Of a DNA stretch of 64,000 bases, positions 35,329-46,100 are shown piece by piece (position 1 is the stretch's first letter; each line of letters opens with the position of its first letter). The notes under the pieces were generated by a model. The model was not told where the DNA came from. It did no database searches and saw only the letters and a list, made by a program, of their open reading frames with translations. This stretch comes from Pseudoscleropodium purum (Eukaryota > Streptophyta > Bryopsida > Hypnales > Brachytheciaceae), in NCBI GenBank assembly GCA_963969395.1, contig OZ017800.1:12308479-12372478 (forward strand). Reading direction: 5' to 3'. A program made the position numbers and the translations under genes.

Positions 35329-35627
35329 TATGGTTGTCATAGTGGACGGATATCCGGTTCGCCCGTCCGTTAGAGGTCCCACCTGTCCGATACAGTCAAC
35401 ACATAGTTGACTTTCTGATAACGGAAAAATAGGCCACATAGATGCCATGTAGATTAAGGAACATGCTAGGCGCGGACGAGATTGTCAGGGCGCAGACGAG
35501 GTGACATGTCATTTTGCAAAATTGCACAAGTTACAAAATTAAAGATGTCTAGACCGTCCGTCCAATCTGGTTTGCCCGTCCGTCCGTCCCATCCGATGAC
35601 CCTAACTTGCCCGTTATGACAACCCTG
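35329..35627 (+). mobile_element. hAT-type MITE, about 299 bp
   Basis: Ends are TATGGTTGTCATAGTGG and CCCGTTATGACAACCCTG (inverted). Flanks TCCCCAAC and TCCCAACC agree at 6 of 8 positions, consistent with an old 8-bp target-site duplication. Internal features are CCGTCCGTCC repeats, an AGTCAAC/GTTGACT hairpin (35394-35412) and GGGCGCGGACGAG-like motifs similar to those of the large hAT. It is the reverse complement of the 38.2-kb MITE and shares the right-terminal blocks of the large element. Confidence 0.85.
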
Positions 35628-36440
35628 TCCCAACCTATGGAATGCACTATTTTCAATGAAGGCTGAAATAAATTTTCAATTATAGCCTTGAATGTATTTT
35701 TTATCCTTTTTGAAGTTAAGACTATTGTAATCAAGTCATAATACATATCCCAAAGTAGTGAGCAACAAGTAGTTCTTGAATGATTGAAATTGGAAGATTC
35801 AACATGTTGGCTATAGATTTGGACCCCCTACCGGCTTCTAAAATTCATAGTAATTTCAATTCAAGGCATAAAATTACCAAAAAACTGCAATCTCTATGAT
35901 TTCTATCTTTCTATGTGGAAAAAAAATTTACATTGCCTTAAACTACTCTAGAATATATGTAGAATCATTAAAGTGGTCAACAATAGATGGTTCTATCAAA
36001 TGAAATTTTTTGACAAAGATTACAAAAAATTTGCCAAATTTGACCCTCATATTGATACTACAAGTCTATAGCCCTATCCTATATATGATAAAATGAAGAA
36101 TTACACACATATAGACTTCTTTTGCTTGACCCTCTCTTCAATGAAATTCTATATACTTGGTCACTTGCCACAATATTAACATACTTAAAATATCCATGAA
36201 TTTTCAAACAATAAGTAGATATTCAATTCAAGATGAAGAAGCTATGTACATTAAAATTAAGTCATAATTTTAGAAATCTAATAAATAAGACTTCAAATGA
36301 AAAATTATAATTAATAAATTCATATGACTTGTATCAAAATAATGTACTTCAAAGAGTTTTGGAATATTTTTTTTACTACTTTTTTTAGACCATAAAGCAT
36401 GATAATTATGTGATAATTTAATAATCGAAACTTCTCCAAA
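35628..36440. other. AT-rich non-coding stretch before the peptide-gene cluster
   Basis: No coding frame or element boundary is recognised. Confidence 0.5.
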
Positions 36441-36529
36441 ATGGCTTCAGTAGACCCTACTACGTACCTTACAATGGCTTGCAGCACATTCTTGCTTCCA
36501 GGATGAAAAAGGTGCCGATTCTTCCTCGC

Positions 36530-37390
36530 AGCAGGTCAGCGTTTCAGGGTGATACTTTCCCAGCGTTTCAAGGTGCCACTTTTCCAGCGTTTCAGAGATA
36601 AGGGCGATGTTGGTCCAGGAACACGAAAGATTCCGCATATGCTCACCCAAAGCAGACAGTTGGCATTAGTCGGCAGGGACCCAAAGACGGTGAAACACAT
36701 AATTGTACACGATCGGCATGCACAGGACTGACCAAAAGTCAACCTCATGTGCACATAGATTCATGCATATTCCCCAATTTTAATTGGAACGCGACAACCT
36801 CATGTACAATCCGAAAGAGCGGGATCGACATCAATCCGATCGATTCGATCGACTAGCTGAAGCTAGCAATTGCAACCAAGCAACCAAGCAATTTCCTTTT
36901 GCCGTAACGAGGATATGTTCTAGCTACAGTACGTACGCGCGTGCGTAACTTATTCGTGTAACAGCTAGTGGAAAGTATTCTATTCTCACTGGCTCACACA
37001 ACTCATGACGTACAGTACAGTGAAGCAGAGAGACCCTCACTTACCTTGGAGCTCAAGGATGTGAGGCCAAACGTACCAAAACGGATCGATTCCATATAAA
37101 ACTCTCTGAGCCTTCAACTCCAATCCTCAGCTAGCTACAAGCATTGCCCTCGATCGATACGTACCTCCGACCTTGCAGATAGTCAAAATTAATTACAACT
37201 GGTTCCTTGGAACCCAATCGGGAACCAAGTGAATCGGTGACCAGTATACACATTCCTGTTCGACTTCATTTCGATCCTTGGTTCAATTTCCTGTTTCGAT
37301 CGGTGCTAGTGTGGAGCTTGCTAGCTAGCACTCGATCGATCTGATCTGATCCGCAAGTGTGTATTATTTTCGAGGTTCTGACGATCGATC
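36530..37390 (+). promoter_or_regulatory. Upstream region of Gly/Cys peptide gene 1
   Basis: It begins with three short CAGCGTTTCA direct repeats (36538-36600). Blocks conserved upstream of genes 2 and 3 follow: CGAAAGATTCCGCATATGCT, CAGACAGTTGGCATTAGTCG, AAAGTCAAC, GATTCATGCA, and CTCCGAAAGACCGGGATCGA-like sequence. A TATA box (TATAAA, 37095-37100) lies 296 bp before the ATG. Just before the ATG is the shared block CAAGGTTTTGACGATCGATC. Confidence 0.65.
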
Positions 37391-37588
37391 ATGTTGGTGT
37401 TGCTGGGGTTGGTGGTTGGGCTGGCCGTGTTTGAAGCCGCGGTCGTGCTCATGTCCACGGCGTTGTGCACTGGCGCCGAAAAATGTGTTCCTCCTAAACG
37501 AGCTGGATTATCCGGGGGGAAGGGGGATGTGGGAGGAGGCGGCGGCGGTGGGTGCGGAGGCGGATGTGGAGGAGGATGTGGCGGTTAA
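37391..37588 (+). CDS. Small Gly/Cys-rich peptide with hydrophobic N-terminus (paralogue 1)
   Basis: 65 residues from ATG to TAA, no intron needed. Residues 1-27 form one hydrophobic segment (MLVLLGLVVGLAVFEAAVVL, then MSTALCTG) that could be a signal peptide or membrane anchor. A short charged linker (AEKCVPPKRAG) follows, then a glycine tail with regularly placed cysteines (three GGGC units). Two paralogues at 40336 and 42594 share the N-terminus almost exactly but differ in the linker and tail, so the frame is under constraint. In plants, short Gly/Cys-rich secreted proteins are often cell-wall or defence-related, but I cannot assign a function. Frames on the other phases, including one encoding an E/A-rich tail, are by-products of the GGX repeat. 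Confidence 0.75.
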   Translation: MLVLLGLVVGLAVFEAAVVLMSTALCTGAEKCVPPKRAGLSGGKGDVGGGGGGGCGGGCGGGCGG

Positions 37589-37857
37589 TACTGATGCATT
37601 ACTGAAGTATTGAGCTCCTGTAACAACTGATCGAAGCAGTAATAGATCGAATTGCAAGCAGCTAGCTTCAATCAGTTGCTCGCACAGGCACTAAATATAT
37701 GTATTGGACGTCACTTTCTATAATTTGTAGAATCCCAGTTTATTAGCCAGACGAAAAATATATGGATTGGCTTACGTAAAACTTTGTGTCCAGGACTTAA
37801 TGACATATATTCTACAGCTAGTGCATGACTTAATTAGACTTTCAATCTATGCATGCT

Positions 37858-38000
37858 AAATGCATGTGGAGGATGATATGGCAGCTAATATATATGCATG
37901 ACTAATGAAGTACTGATCGAGCTCCTAGCCTGCAGCAATAGAATGACTAGCAGCTAGCTTCAATCAGCTCCTAGCAATGGCAATGAATGTAAGTTATTAA
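37858..38000 (+). pseudogene. 3' relic of a fourth Gly/Cys peptide gene
   Basis: The sequence TGTGGAGGATGATATGGCAG, then TAATATATATGCATG, GAAGTACTGATCGAGCTCCT, GCAATAGAATGACTAGCAGC and TAGCTTCAATCAGCTCC closely follows the tail end and 3' flank of genes 1 to 3. Its N-terminal region and promoter are missing. It lies just downstream of gene 1, so it probably reflects unequal exchange in the tandem array. Confidence 0.65.
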
Positions 38001-38227
38001 GCACCACTTTCTTGAAGTTGTAGAATTGCAGTTTTGTAGCCACATATATATGACCATGCCATAAAATAATTATGTGTTACGTACAAGAATTGCATGTTTA
38101 GCCTAGATCAATTGCAGAGAGTTGTGGCATACATCTGAATTCATTTGATGTAAGTTGTGCCTTCAATTCTCAGTCACTTCTGATGTAGTTTGATGACTTT
38201 GATCTGGCATGGTTAATTACTCAGACT

Positions 38228-38504
38228 CATGGTTGTCATAACGGGACGGACGAACGGGCAAACCGGACCGGACGGACGATCCGGACGGCTTTAATTTTGT
38301 AACTTGTGCAATTTTGCAGAATGACACGTCACCTCATCTGTGCCTTGACGATCTCGTCCGCGTCCAAGATGTTCCTTAATCCACATGGCATCCATGTGGC
38401 CTATTTTTCCGTTATCAGAAAGTCAACTATGTGTTGACTGTATCGGACAAGCGGGACCTCTAACAGACGGGTGAACCGAACGTCTGTCCACTATGACAAC
38501 CATG
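38228..38504 (-). mobile_element. hAT-type MITE, about 277 bp
   Basis: Inverted ends CATGGTTGTCATAACGGG and CCACTATGACAACCATG. Flanks CTCAGACT (38220-38227) and CCCAGACC (38505-38512) agree at 6 of 8 positions. It contains CGGACGGACG repeats and an AGTCAAC/GTTGACT hairpin (38421-38439). It is the reverse complement of the 35.3-kb MITE and sits between peptide genes 1 and 2. Confidence 0.85.
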
Positions 38505-39590
38505 CCCAGACCAATAATGGATTGACTTACAACTTTTTGTCTAGCAATATGAGATATATTCTATAGCTAATCAATGAAGTATGGGATTTATGGGACATTC
38601 ACATTGATTGATTGCATCTTAACTGAATATGCAAATGAGTTTAAAGCCTCAAATTTTTGTAAGGGTTCAATATCTCATCCATCAATATCTACAAGTCAGC
38701 CATTTTCAACTACTTGATCACCCTATCAGACCAAAAATCAAACCACTCTATGTTATATTCGAACAATAAATTATTTCACATGCATATATGGCATCATCTT
38801 TCATATCAAAATAAGGTAGACATATCCAATACCAACCACTAACCTAATACCACCAAATGTACGACTATCATTGATTCTAAAGTGAAAATCTGTGATGTTA
38901 TTATATGCCTTCACTTCACAATTAGTGTAGTTAAGGCATGTACTTGTTTAATAAATTTTCATTCTACAATCAACAAGTGTCCTATATTTGGGTGGTATTA
39001 GATTAGCAGTTGGAATTGGATACGTCTACCTTATGTACTTTTTCAAAGAACTGAAAAAATAGAGATAATGTCCACCTATGGGAGCTAGTATTACGTATAT
39101 ATGGAAATTGAAGTGGTCAATGTTAATTAACCCTATTTTCCTACTGGCCAGATTTGGATTTGTGCTTAGCTTGGCAGGGGGCTTCTGCAGCTAAAGTTGC
39201 TCTTACTGATAGCATGCAAGAGTAAACGTATTTTAGAATTTAAAAAAATTCGATTGTAGCCCAGTGTAAATTGTGCTTCTTACTTTTGACCACGCATGCA
39301 ATTCTAATTGGTTTTCCAAGATAAATAATTAAAAAAACTAATTACTTCAAAATAAGCAATTGAGCATTGTTCCTACTATCAAATTAGACTGACTATTCTT
39401 ACATTGAAAGTCAAAAAGAGTATGGTATTTAATATTCTCTTCTTATGCAATTTTTGGACACATAATGATTGAATTATGAATTTTCAAAGTGTTCAAAATA
39501 GCCGAACGCTTAAGCGGCCCTAGACTCTCATCAAAAGAAGCTACACATTTCAGGTAAGAATTTGTTGAAGGGTGGGTTTTACAAAGGGGT
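38505..39590. other. Non-coding DNA between peptide genes 1 and 2
   Basis: AT-rich with no supported coding frame. From about 39477 it shows short similarity to 57.49-57.62 kb, including GGGGTCACAATTAGGTGCA, which looks like an old dispersed repeat. Confidence 0.5.
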
Positions 39591-39599
39591 CACAATTAG

Positions 39600-40335
39600 G
39601 TGCAGAGACTTTTGCAGCGTTTCAGGGACAAGGGTGTTTGGAGACTTGGCCTGTTTGGGTAGGCGAAAGGTTCCGCATATGCTGACACATATCAGACAGT
39701 CGGCATCAGTCGGCAGGGACTTAAAGTTGGTGAACACATAATTGTACATGGTCGGCACAGAACTAACACAAAGTCAAAGTTAACCCATTCGCACGAAGAT
39801 TCATGCACGTTCTCCAACTTTGATCGAACCGCGGCATCCTCACATACTGTACACTCCGAAAGACCGGGATCGACGACATCGATCATCGTATATTCTCTAT
39901 ATTCTCTGATTCCACCCAATCGACTGAAGCAACCAAGCACCTGCGAAATAATGCAAACTACATGCATATGGCAACTGGCTAGCTCCGGATCAGTCGATCA
40001 GTTAAGTATAAATTAATTCTATGTGTCTTCGATTCACATCCTCAGCTTGCTACTTGCAAGGCCTGCTAGCCCTGCCTGACTGGATCTATCGGTGGTAGTG
40101 CGTTTCAATCCAGGAACCATTCGGGAAACCGTGCATGCAATCGATCGGTGAACAAGTATTTCGATCTGCTAGTGCTTTGAATCGCGTTCCGCACTCAGGG
40201 ACGATTCTCAGATTCCCTGTTTTAATTTCGATAGCTGCTAGTGTCGATCTAGCTTAGCTTGCTCGTGATCTATCGATCGATCTGATCCGATCTGCAAGCG
40301 TGTATTAGTTTCAAGGTTTTGACGATCGATCGATC
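39600..40335 (+). promoter_or_regulatory. Upstream region of Gly/Cys peptide gene 2
   Basis: Blocks shared with the regions before genes 1 and 3: CAGCGTTTCAGGGACAAGGG, GGTTCCGCATATGCTGACAC, CAGACAGTCGGCATCAGTCG, GATTCATGCACGTTCTCCAA and GAAAGACCGGGATCGAC. A TATA box (TATAAAT, from 40007) lies 329 bp before the ATG. CAAGGTTTTGACGATCGATC precedes the ATG. Confidence 0.65.
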
Positions 40336-40551
40336 ATGTTGGTGGTGATCGGTTTGCTGGTTGGGGTGGCCATGTTTGAAGCCGCGGCCGTGCTCATGTC
40401 CACGGCGCTGTGCACGGGTCATAACCCCAGCACGGGGCCTCGCGGGCATCGACGAGGAGGATTTGGAGGAGGATTTGGAGGAGGAGGAGGAGGCGGCGGA
40501 TGTGGGGGCGGGGGTGGGGGCGGGGGTGGATGTGGAGGAGGAGGATGTTAA
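40336..40551 (+). CDS. Small Gly/Cys-rich peptide with hydrophobic N-terminus (paralogue 2)
   Basis: 71 residues. N-terminus MLVVIGLLVGVAMFEAAAVL followed by MSTALCTG, the family signature; then HNPSTGPRGHRRGG and a long Gly tail with three Cys (GGGGC units), ending in Cys. The basic RGHRR linker contrasts with paralogue 1 but matches paralogue 3, so genes 2 and 3 are the closer pair. The hydrophobic stretch could be a signal peptide or anchor. The tail is longest here, likely through slippage of GGX codons. Function unknown. Confidence 0.75.
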   Translation: MLVVIGLLVGVAMFEAAAVLMSTALCTGHNPSTGPRGHRRGGFGGGFGGGGGGGGCGGGGGGGGGCGGGGC

Positions 40552-41115
40552 TATTTATTTAATGAAGTATTGATCGAGCCCTTTGCCTGTAGCAATGGAA
40601 TTGCAAGCATCTAGCTTCAATCAGTTGCTCTCGATGGATCAGTAGCCAGGCATATGTGCATGTAATAAGAAGTTCATTTGTAGCACAGGTTCATTACAGA
40701 GAGTTGGGGCATGACTGGGGATTTGTGTTGTTTGCTTCAATTCTCTCTTCGATCTGATGCAATTTGATCTGGTTTATATGTATTTCCCAGACAAATATTG
40801 GATCGGTTTTAGTAAGACTTTGTGCCCAGGATTTAATGAGATGTATTCTACAGCTAGTGAAGTACTTTCTAGAATTTGTAGAATTCCAGTTTAGTAATCA
40901 TGATATATGCATCTCATAAGATTTTTATTTGTATACATCACCGATTGCGGCATGTGTGCTGCGATTGGGGCATGTATCGGAATTAACTGGAGGAAAATGT
41001 GCGCTGCAATTATCACTTCGATCGATCTGATGCAATTCGTCGACCTGGTTTATAATGTTCCCAGACATACAAATAATGGGTATGGAGTCCAGAATGAATG
41101 AGATGTATTCTACGG
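40552..41115 (+). repeat. 3' flank of peptide gene 2, internally duplicated
   Basis: The block TTCGATCTGATGCAATTTGATCTGG, then CCCAGACAAATATTGGAT, GATGTATTCTACAGCTAGTGAAGTA occurs at about 40749-40864 and again, diverged, at about 41017-41124. Similar blocks lie after gene 3 (42991-43105). These are tandem copies of the family's 3' flank without a second coding region. Confidence 0.65.
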
Positions 41116-41870
41116 CTAGTGAAGTATGGGACTTAGGCTTTTCATTTCATGCTAAATGGAGATGTTTACCTTGTTTTATGGAGTTTTCAAGCCATTTTTT
41201 ATGATCGTCCATTTTTTTTTTAGGTCTGTGTTCTACTGTTCGTCAATTTGTGCTCTATGTGCGGATGCATAAAATTCCTAATGAAGATTTTTTGACACCA
41301 TTTTCATGCCTTTCAAGCTTCCCATGCCATGTATATTAGTACCTGTCTTGCACCACTTGCCATGAACAATGTTTTTGGACAATGCTACAATCATAAAGTC
41401 TTTCGAGTTTCGATCTAGAATTGAACTCACTCAAAGCCAACTTGGTTTCCTTCAAGAATTTGAAATTGCACAATTGTCTGGAATGGAATAAGATGGTAAT
41501 TTGAATCAACTTCCTCCGCCCCCCCCCCAAAAAAAAAAGAATAAGGGCAAGTGGAAAAATAACTTGCACCATCTTTGACCCCTACTATCTCACAGAATGA
41601 TAAAGCATGCAAAATTTGGACTTGAAATTTTGCCAACATACCCTACAACAACAAAGGAAGAAGAGCTAATGGTAAAAAAGAAAAAGAAAAAATTCATCAT
41701 TTTCATTTCATTCTCTTGAAGAAAACCATTTTGAAGGCGTTTGAGTCCTGCCTATAATACCACTGTCTCCAAAATGGTCAGATTATTAACCCTCTAAACA
41801 TGTAATACGATCGCCAATTAAATGTAGTCAACTAAACATTATCAAACTCCAAGACGAATATGAGGTGCAT
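41116..41870. other. Non-coding DNA between peptide genes 2 and 3
   Basis: Contains a C-run/A-run (41518-41538) and no supported gene. The two overlapping minus-strand frames here cross that homopolymer and look incidental. Confidence 0.5.
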
Positions 41871-41879
41871 TCTTCCTTG

Positions 41880-42593
41880 TGCATTTTCTGGGAAAGAGTG
41901 GCATTCATCGGACACTTTTGCACCATTTCAGGGATAAGGGTGGTTGGAGTGGCATCAGTGTTTGGTACACGAAAGATTCTGCACATCAGACAGTCGGCAT
42001 GAGTTGGCAGGGACTTAAAGTCGACGGCGAACATATACTGTAATTGTATTGTATAGTACCGTACTTAGTCGGCGCAGGATTAATCTAAAGTCAAAGTTAA
42101 CCCATTCGCACGAAGATTCATGCACATTCCCCAACTTTGAAACGCGGCAACCTCACACGTTTACACTCCGAAAGACCGGGATCGACGACGCGATCATCGT
42201 ATATTCTCTGATTCGATCCGATCCTGGAGGAACGAAGCACCTGCGAAATAATGTGAACCGTATAAGGCAGCTAGCTAGCTCCGGATCGATCAAGTATAAA
42301 TTAATTCTATGTGCCCTCGATTCAAATTCTCAGCTGGCTAGTTACTTGCAAGGCCACTGACTCTATCGGCGGTAGTGCGTTATAAATCCGGGAAGTCGGG
42401 AACCAGTCAGCCGGGAAACAGTGCATGCAGTCGGGGAACAGGTACTTCGATTTGCTAGTACTTTCAATCGCGTTCCGTATTCACCGATAGATTCTCGATC
42501 GCTGCTACTGTCGATCTAGCTTGCTCATGATCGATCGATCTGATCAGATCTACAAGCGAATATTAGTTTCAAGGTTTTGACGATCGATCGATC
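41880..42593 (+). promoter_or_regulatory. Upstream region of Gly/Cys peptide gene 3
   Basis: The same conserved blocks as genes 1 and 2 (CGAAAGATTCTGCACATCAG, ACAGTCGGCATGAGTTGGCA, GACTTAAAGTCG, AAAGACCGGGATCGACGA). A TATA box (TATAAA, 42295-42300) lies 299 bp before the ATG. Genes 2 and 3 are near-identical over the last 50 bp before the ATG. Confidence 0.65.
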
Positions 42594-42782
42594 ATGTTGG
42601 TGGTGATCGGTTTGGTGGTTGGGGTGGCCGTGTTTGAAGCCGCGGTCGTGCTTATGTCCACGGCGCTGTGCACGGGCCATAACCCCAGCACGGGGCCTCG
42701 CGGGCGTCGACGAAGAGGATCAGGAGGAGGAGGAGGCTACGGGGACGGGGGCGGATGTGGGGGCGGATGTGGAGGAGGTTAA
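42594..42782 (+). CDS. Small Gly/Cys-rich peptide with hydrophobic N-terminus (paralogue 3)
   Basis: 62 residues. N-terminus MLVVIGLVVGVAVFEAAVVL then MSTALCTG; linker HNPSTGPRGRRRRGSGG; a short Gly tail with GGGYGDGGGC and GGGC units. Compared with paralogue 2, the first 40 residues differ at only a handful of sites while the Gly tail differs freely in length. That is the pattern expected of a real, constrained N-terminus and a slippage-prone tail. Function unknown; likely secreted or membrane-inserted by its hydrophobic N-terminus. Confidence 0.75.
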   Translation: MLVVIGLVVGVAVFEAAVVLMSTALCTGHNPSTGPRGRRRRGSGGGGGYGDGGGCGGGCGGG

Positions 42783-43199
42783 TATTTATTTATGCATGTA
42801 AATGAAGTATTGATCGAACCCTTTGCCTGTAGCAATAGAATTGCAAGCAGCTAGCTTCAATTAATCAGTTGCTCTCGATCGATCAGTAGCCAGGCATGTT
42901 ATAAGTTCATTAATTTGTAGCACAGGTCGATGGCGGAGAGTTGAGGCATGCATGGGATTGGAATTTGTATTGTTTACTTCAATTCTCGCTTCGATCTGAT
43001 GCAATTTGATCTGGTTTATCTATATTTCCCAGACAAATATTGGATCGGATCGGCCGGTTTCAGTAAGACTTTGTGCCCAGGATTTAATGACAGAGATGTA
43101 TTCTACAGCTAGTGATCGAAGCACTTTCTAGAATGTGTGGAATTTCAGTTTAGTAGCCAAATATGCGCGCATGTTGTAATAGGAAATTGCAATTCACAA

Positions 43200-46100
43200 T
43201 CTTGCAATTGGCAATCATTAGGATAAAATCTTAAATTCCAAAATTGATGTAAATTTATCTCTTAGAGTTCCAACTCAATTCATAGGTGGATTTATTGAAA
43301 TAAAAAATTAATTTAAAAATCCGTGTATATATGTATTAATATAAATAATATTAAAGACCAATGTCTATTTGTGAGGCCTTTGCCTTAAAATCTTGAAGTT
43401 GGTAGTTGCAACCAAAATTGGGCCAAAATATAAAGGTATAAAATGATATAATGTATATTGCCATAAGATATATAATGAATAGACTTTTTATAATATGAAA
43501 TCTCATAAAAAACCAAAAGTATAAACTTTCATATACAAAGATAGATGACTTTGTATACAAAGCATATTAATGTTGCATATTTATATTTATACAATACATA
43601 TAACTTGAATGTGTATATATTCATAAATATTATATATAAATATAATATAGATATAAAATAACAATATATATAATATGTATAAAATATAAATATCCGCATG
43701 CATACATACCATATATAGATATCACATAAGTCTTATATAATCCATATAAATCATGTATAAATCGAAACCTTTGCAAAAAATCTCTTGATCTTGTTGTCAA
43801 ATTTCAAATGCATGCCATAGATATTTCAAAACTTCAAATCAAGAATGTCTTAATTTTTTTTAAATTCAATAAAATATCATACAATTTTTCTAAAACAAAA
43901 ATCCAAAGAAATTACTACTCATTAGTTATAGGGTCATGAAGTTTATACTCTCTAAATTAAAGGCAAATTCCTTACACTTCCATTTCGAAGTACATTTTGG
44001 CCACACCCAAATTTCAAAAATTTTGTGCCATATCTTCATAGAAGGATAAATTATGATACACATCTTATAAAAATCTCAATTCAAAAACATAAAAATTTTG
44101 CTCTCAATGTTTTGGCAAAATTGAGACTATCTTTAAGCTTTAGATTTGATAACTAATCTACACTTTCTTCACTTTTCACTTTTTTCTTAAAAAAACTTCA
44201 AATTGAAAGTGCTATAATTTTTTAGAAAGATAATGACTTTATTCAAAATTCAACAAAAAACAAAAATCAAAAACATTCTAACTAAACTTCTACAAGTGCT
44301 TGAAGTTTTGGCCTATATTCTCTATAGACATTCTTTCACTCTATCACTCATAATTTTTTCACCTAAGTTCCGAATAGAACTAGTTATAGTTTTTTTAAAT
44401 CACAAAAATATAATAAATATTTTTTCAACATTTTATTTACAAATTAACAATATACACTGAGATATTACTTTCCAAACTCTCTACACTCATTAATCTAAAG
44501 CTCAAACTTAGCCTCTAATTGAGGTTCTAAATCTAATGATTCTTAAAAAAATTTCAATTCGACAAATTAAAATAACTACATATCAAAAATAAAATGAAGA
44601 CTAAATAGACAAATACTAAAACATTTAAAGAAAGTTATACTCTTTTGTTATTATTTGGATACTCTCTTCTTTATATGCACTTTTCGGTGTCAAAATAATA
44701 GCTTCTACAAAAAATTATTGTTGCATAGAATTTGGTTTATCAAACTAAAGTTGATGAAATTCCTATACTATTTGAAGAGCATTGATCACATTTGCTGGTT
44801 TTCTATTAGGCTAATTGATGATGAATTTAAATTAATATATAAAACATTCAAATTTTCCTCATATATGCCATGGACTATTTACTTTTTCTACTTCATATTC
44901 TTCATTTCTTCATAGTTGTTGACTTCAATGAGAAGTGGTACTAGTGATTGTGTTCTACTTGATATCTTAATTTTTTATATGATTCAAAAAAATAAATATG
45001 AAAAACTAGATGTAGCTTTCTAGATGTTTGGAAGTTCCAACCTATATTGACTAATTAGATTGACTTATTGTTGAATAAAAAATGATCCTAAGTTGATGGC
45101 AATCTACTTCATCACATAGTTAGGTAGTCTTAATGATTTAATGTTGTATTGAATGAGCCAAACTTTCTCATCAATTTGAGATAATGGTGATTATTTTCTA
45201 AGCACATTTGTTAATGCCTTATAACAATCCTAAGTATGAAAGTTTTTCACCATTTTAGCAAAAGAAATCCTAAATTTGGTCACTAGGAAGTATATAGGAC
45301 CCTAACTCTTTTAAGAAATACATCGTTTTCAATTTTTTTGATAGATTTTTAATTATATGACTTTAAATTAAAAGAGACAACATCTCTAAATCACCTCAAT
45401 TTGTATTTTAGCATCCAAGCATATGTTCAACCTAACACATAATCATAGAGGTTATAGCAACCTTCTATATCCAAATCTCTATAGAAATCAATTCAATTTG
45501 GATCCACAATGGGCTCAACAGAAACCTAAACACTAGTCATTATACAACACAATTCACCACAAGCAAGTGAATTCACATGCATTTCCCTAATTTTCACTTT
45601 CCATAAATTTCTAATTTATCGTCACTTAAGTAATTAAATTTTTTCAAGTAAAATTCAATTGAACTATTAATTTACCATTTATAAATCATAGCTACATGAA
45701 CTTAACTTAAAATACACTCACATTGCACTTGGGTCTTGGGGCTATCAATTATTACAAAGTTTCATTGGAAACTCTTTTATTTGAGAATTTTCCTTGAATT
45801 ATAAGAATTTGGCAATATATAGTGCGTATTTGTTTTGAACAAGTTGTAATCAAAGGCTAGTAGTTGAAGTTACATTTGTTGCTTACATAGTTTCAAATTT
45901 TTTTTGTTATTTTGTATTGGTGTATTTCCAAAGCAACAAGCTATACAAAAAAACTTTGACCATGCACCTTCTTTTACAAATACAATAGCAATTGCCAACC
46001 ATTTCTTAGTAATTTTATCCTTGTGCACTTTACTCACGATGAAGCTTTGAACTTAAAATCCTTTTGCGGAATATTGAAGTATCATTTCTTATATATAAAC

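Noticed and set aside
37359..37613. Longer alternative frame over peptide gene 1 with an E/A/D-rich tail (84 codons), and the like at 40361 and 42619
   Set aside because: It is a frame shadow of the GGX repeat. The hydrophobic frame is the one with conserved start, leader and stop in all three paralogues, and the alternative frame does not share a start context.
43560..43760. TATA-rich zone as a possible origin or matrix attachment region
   Set aside because: Low complexity alone does not support either, and no further motif was visible.
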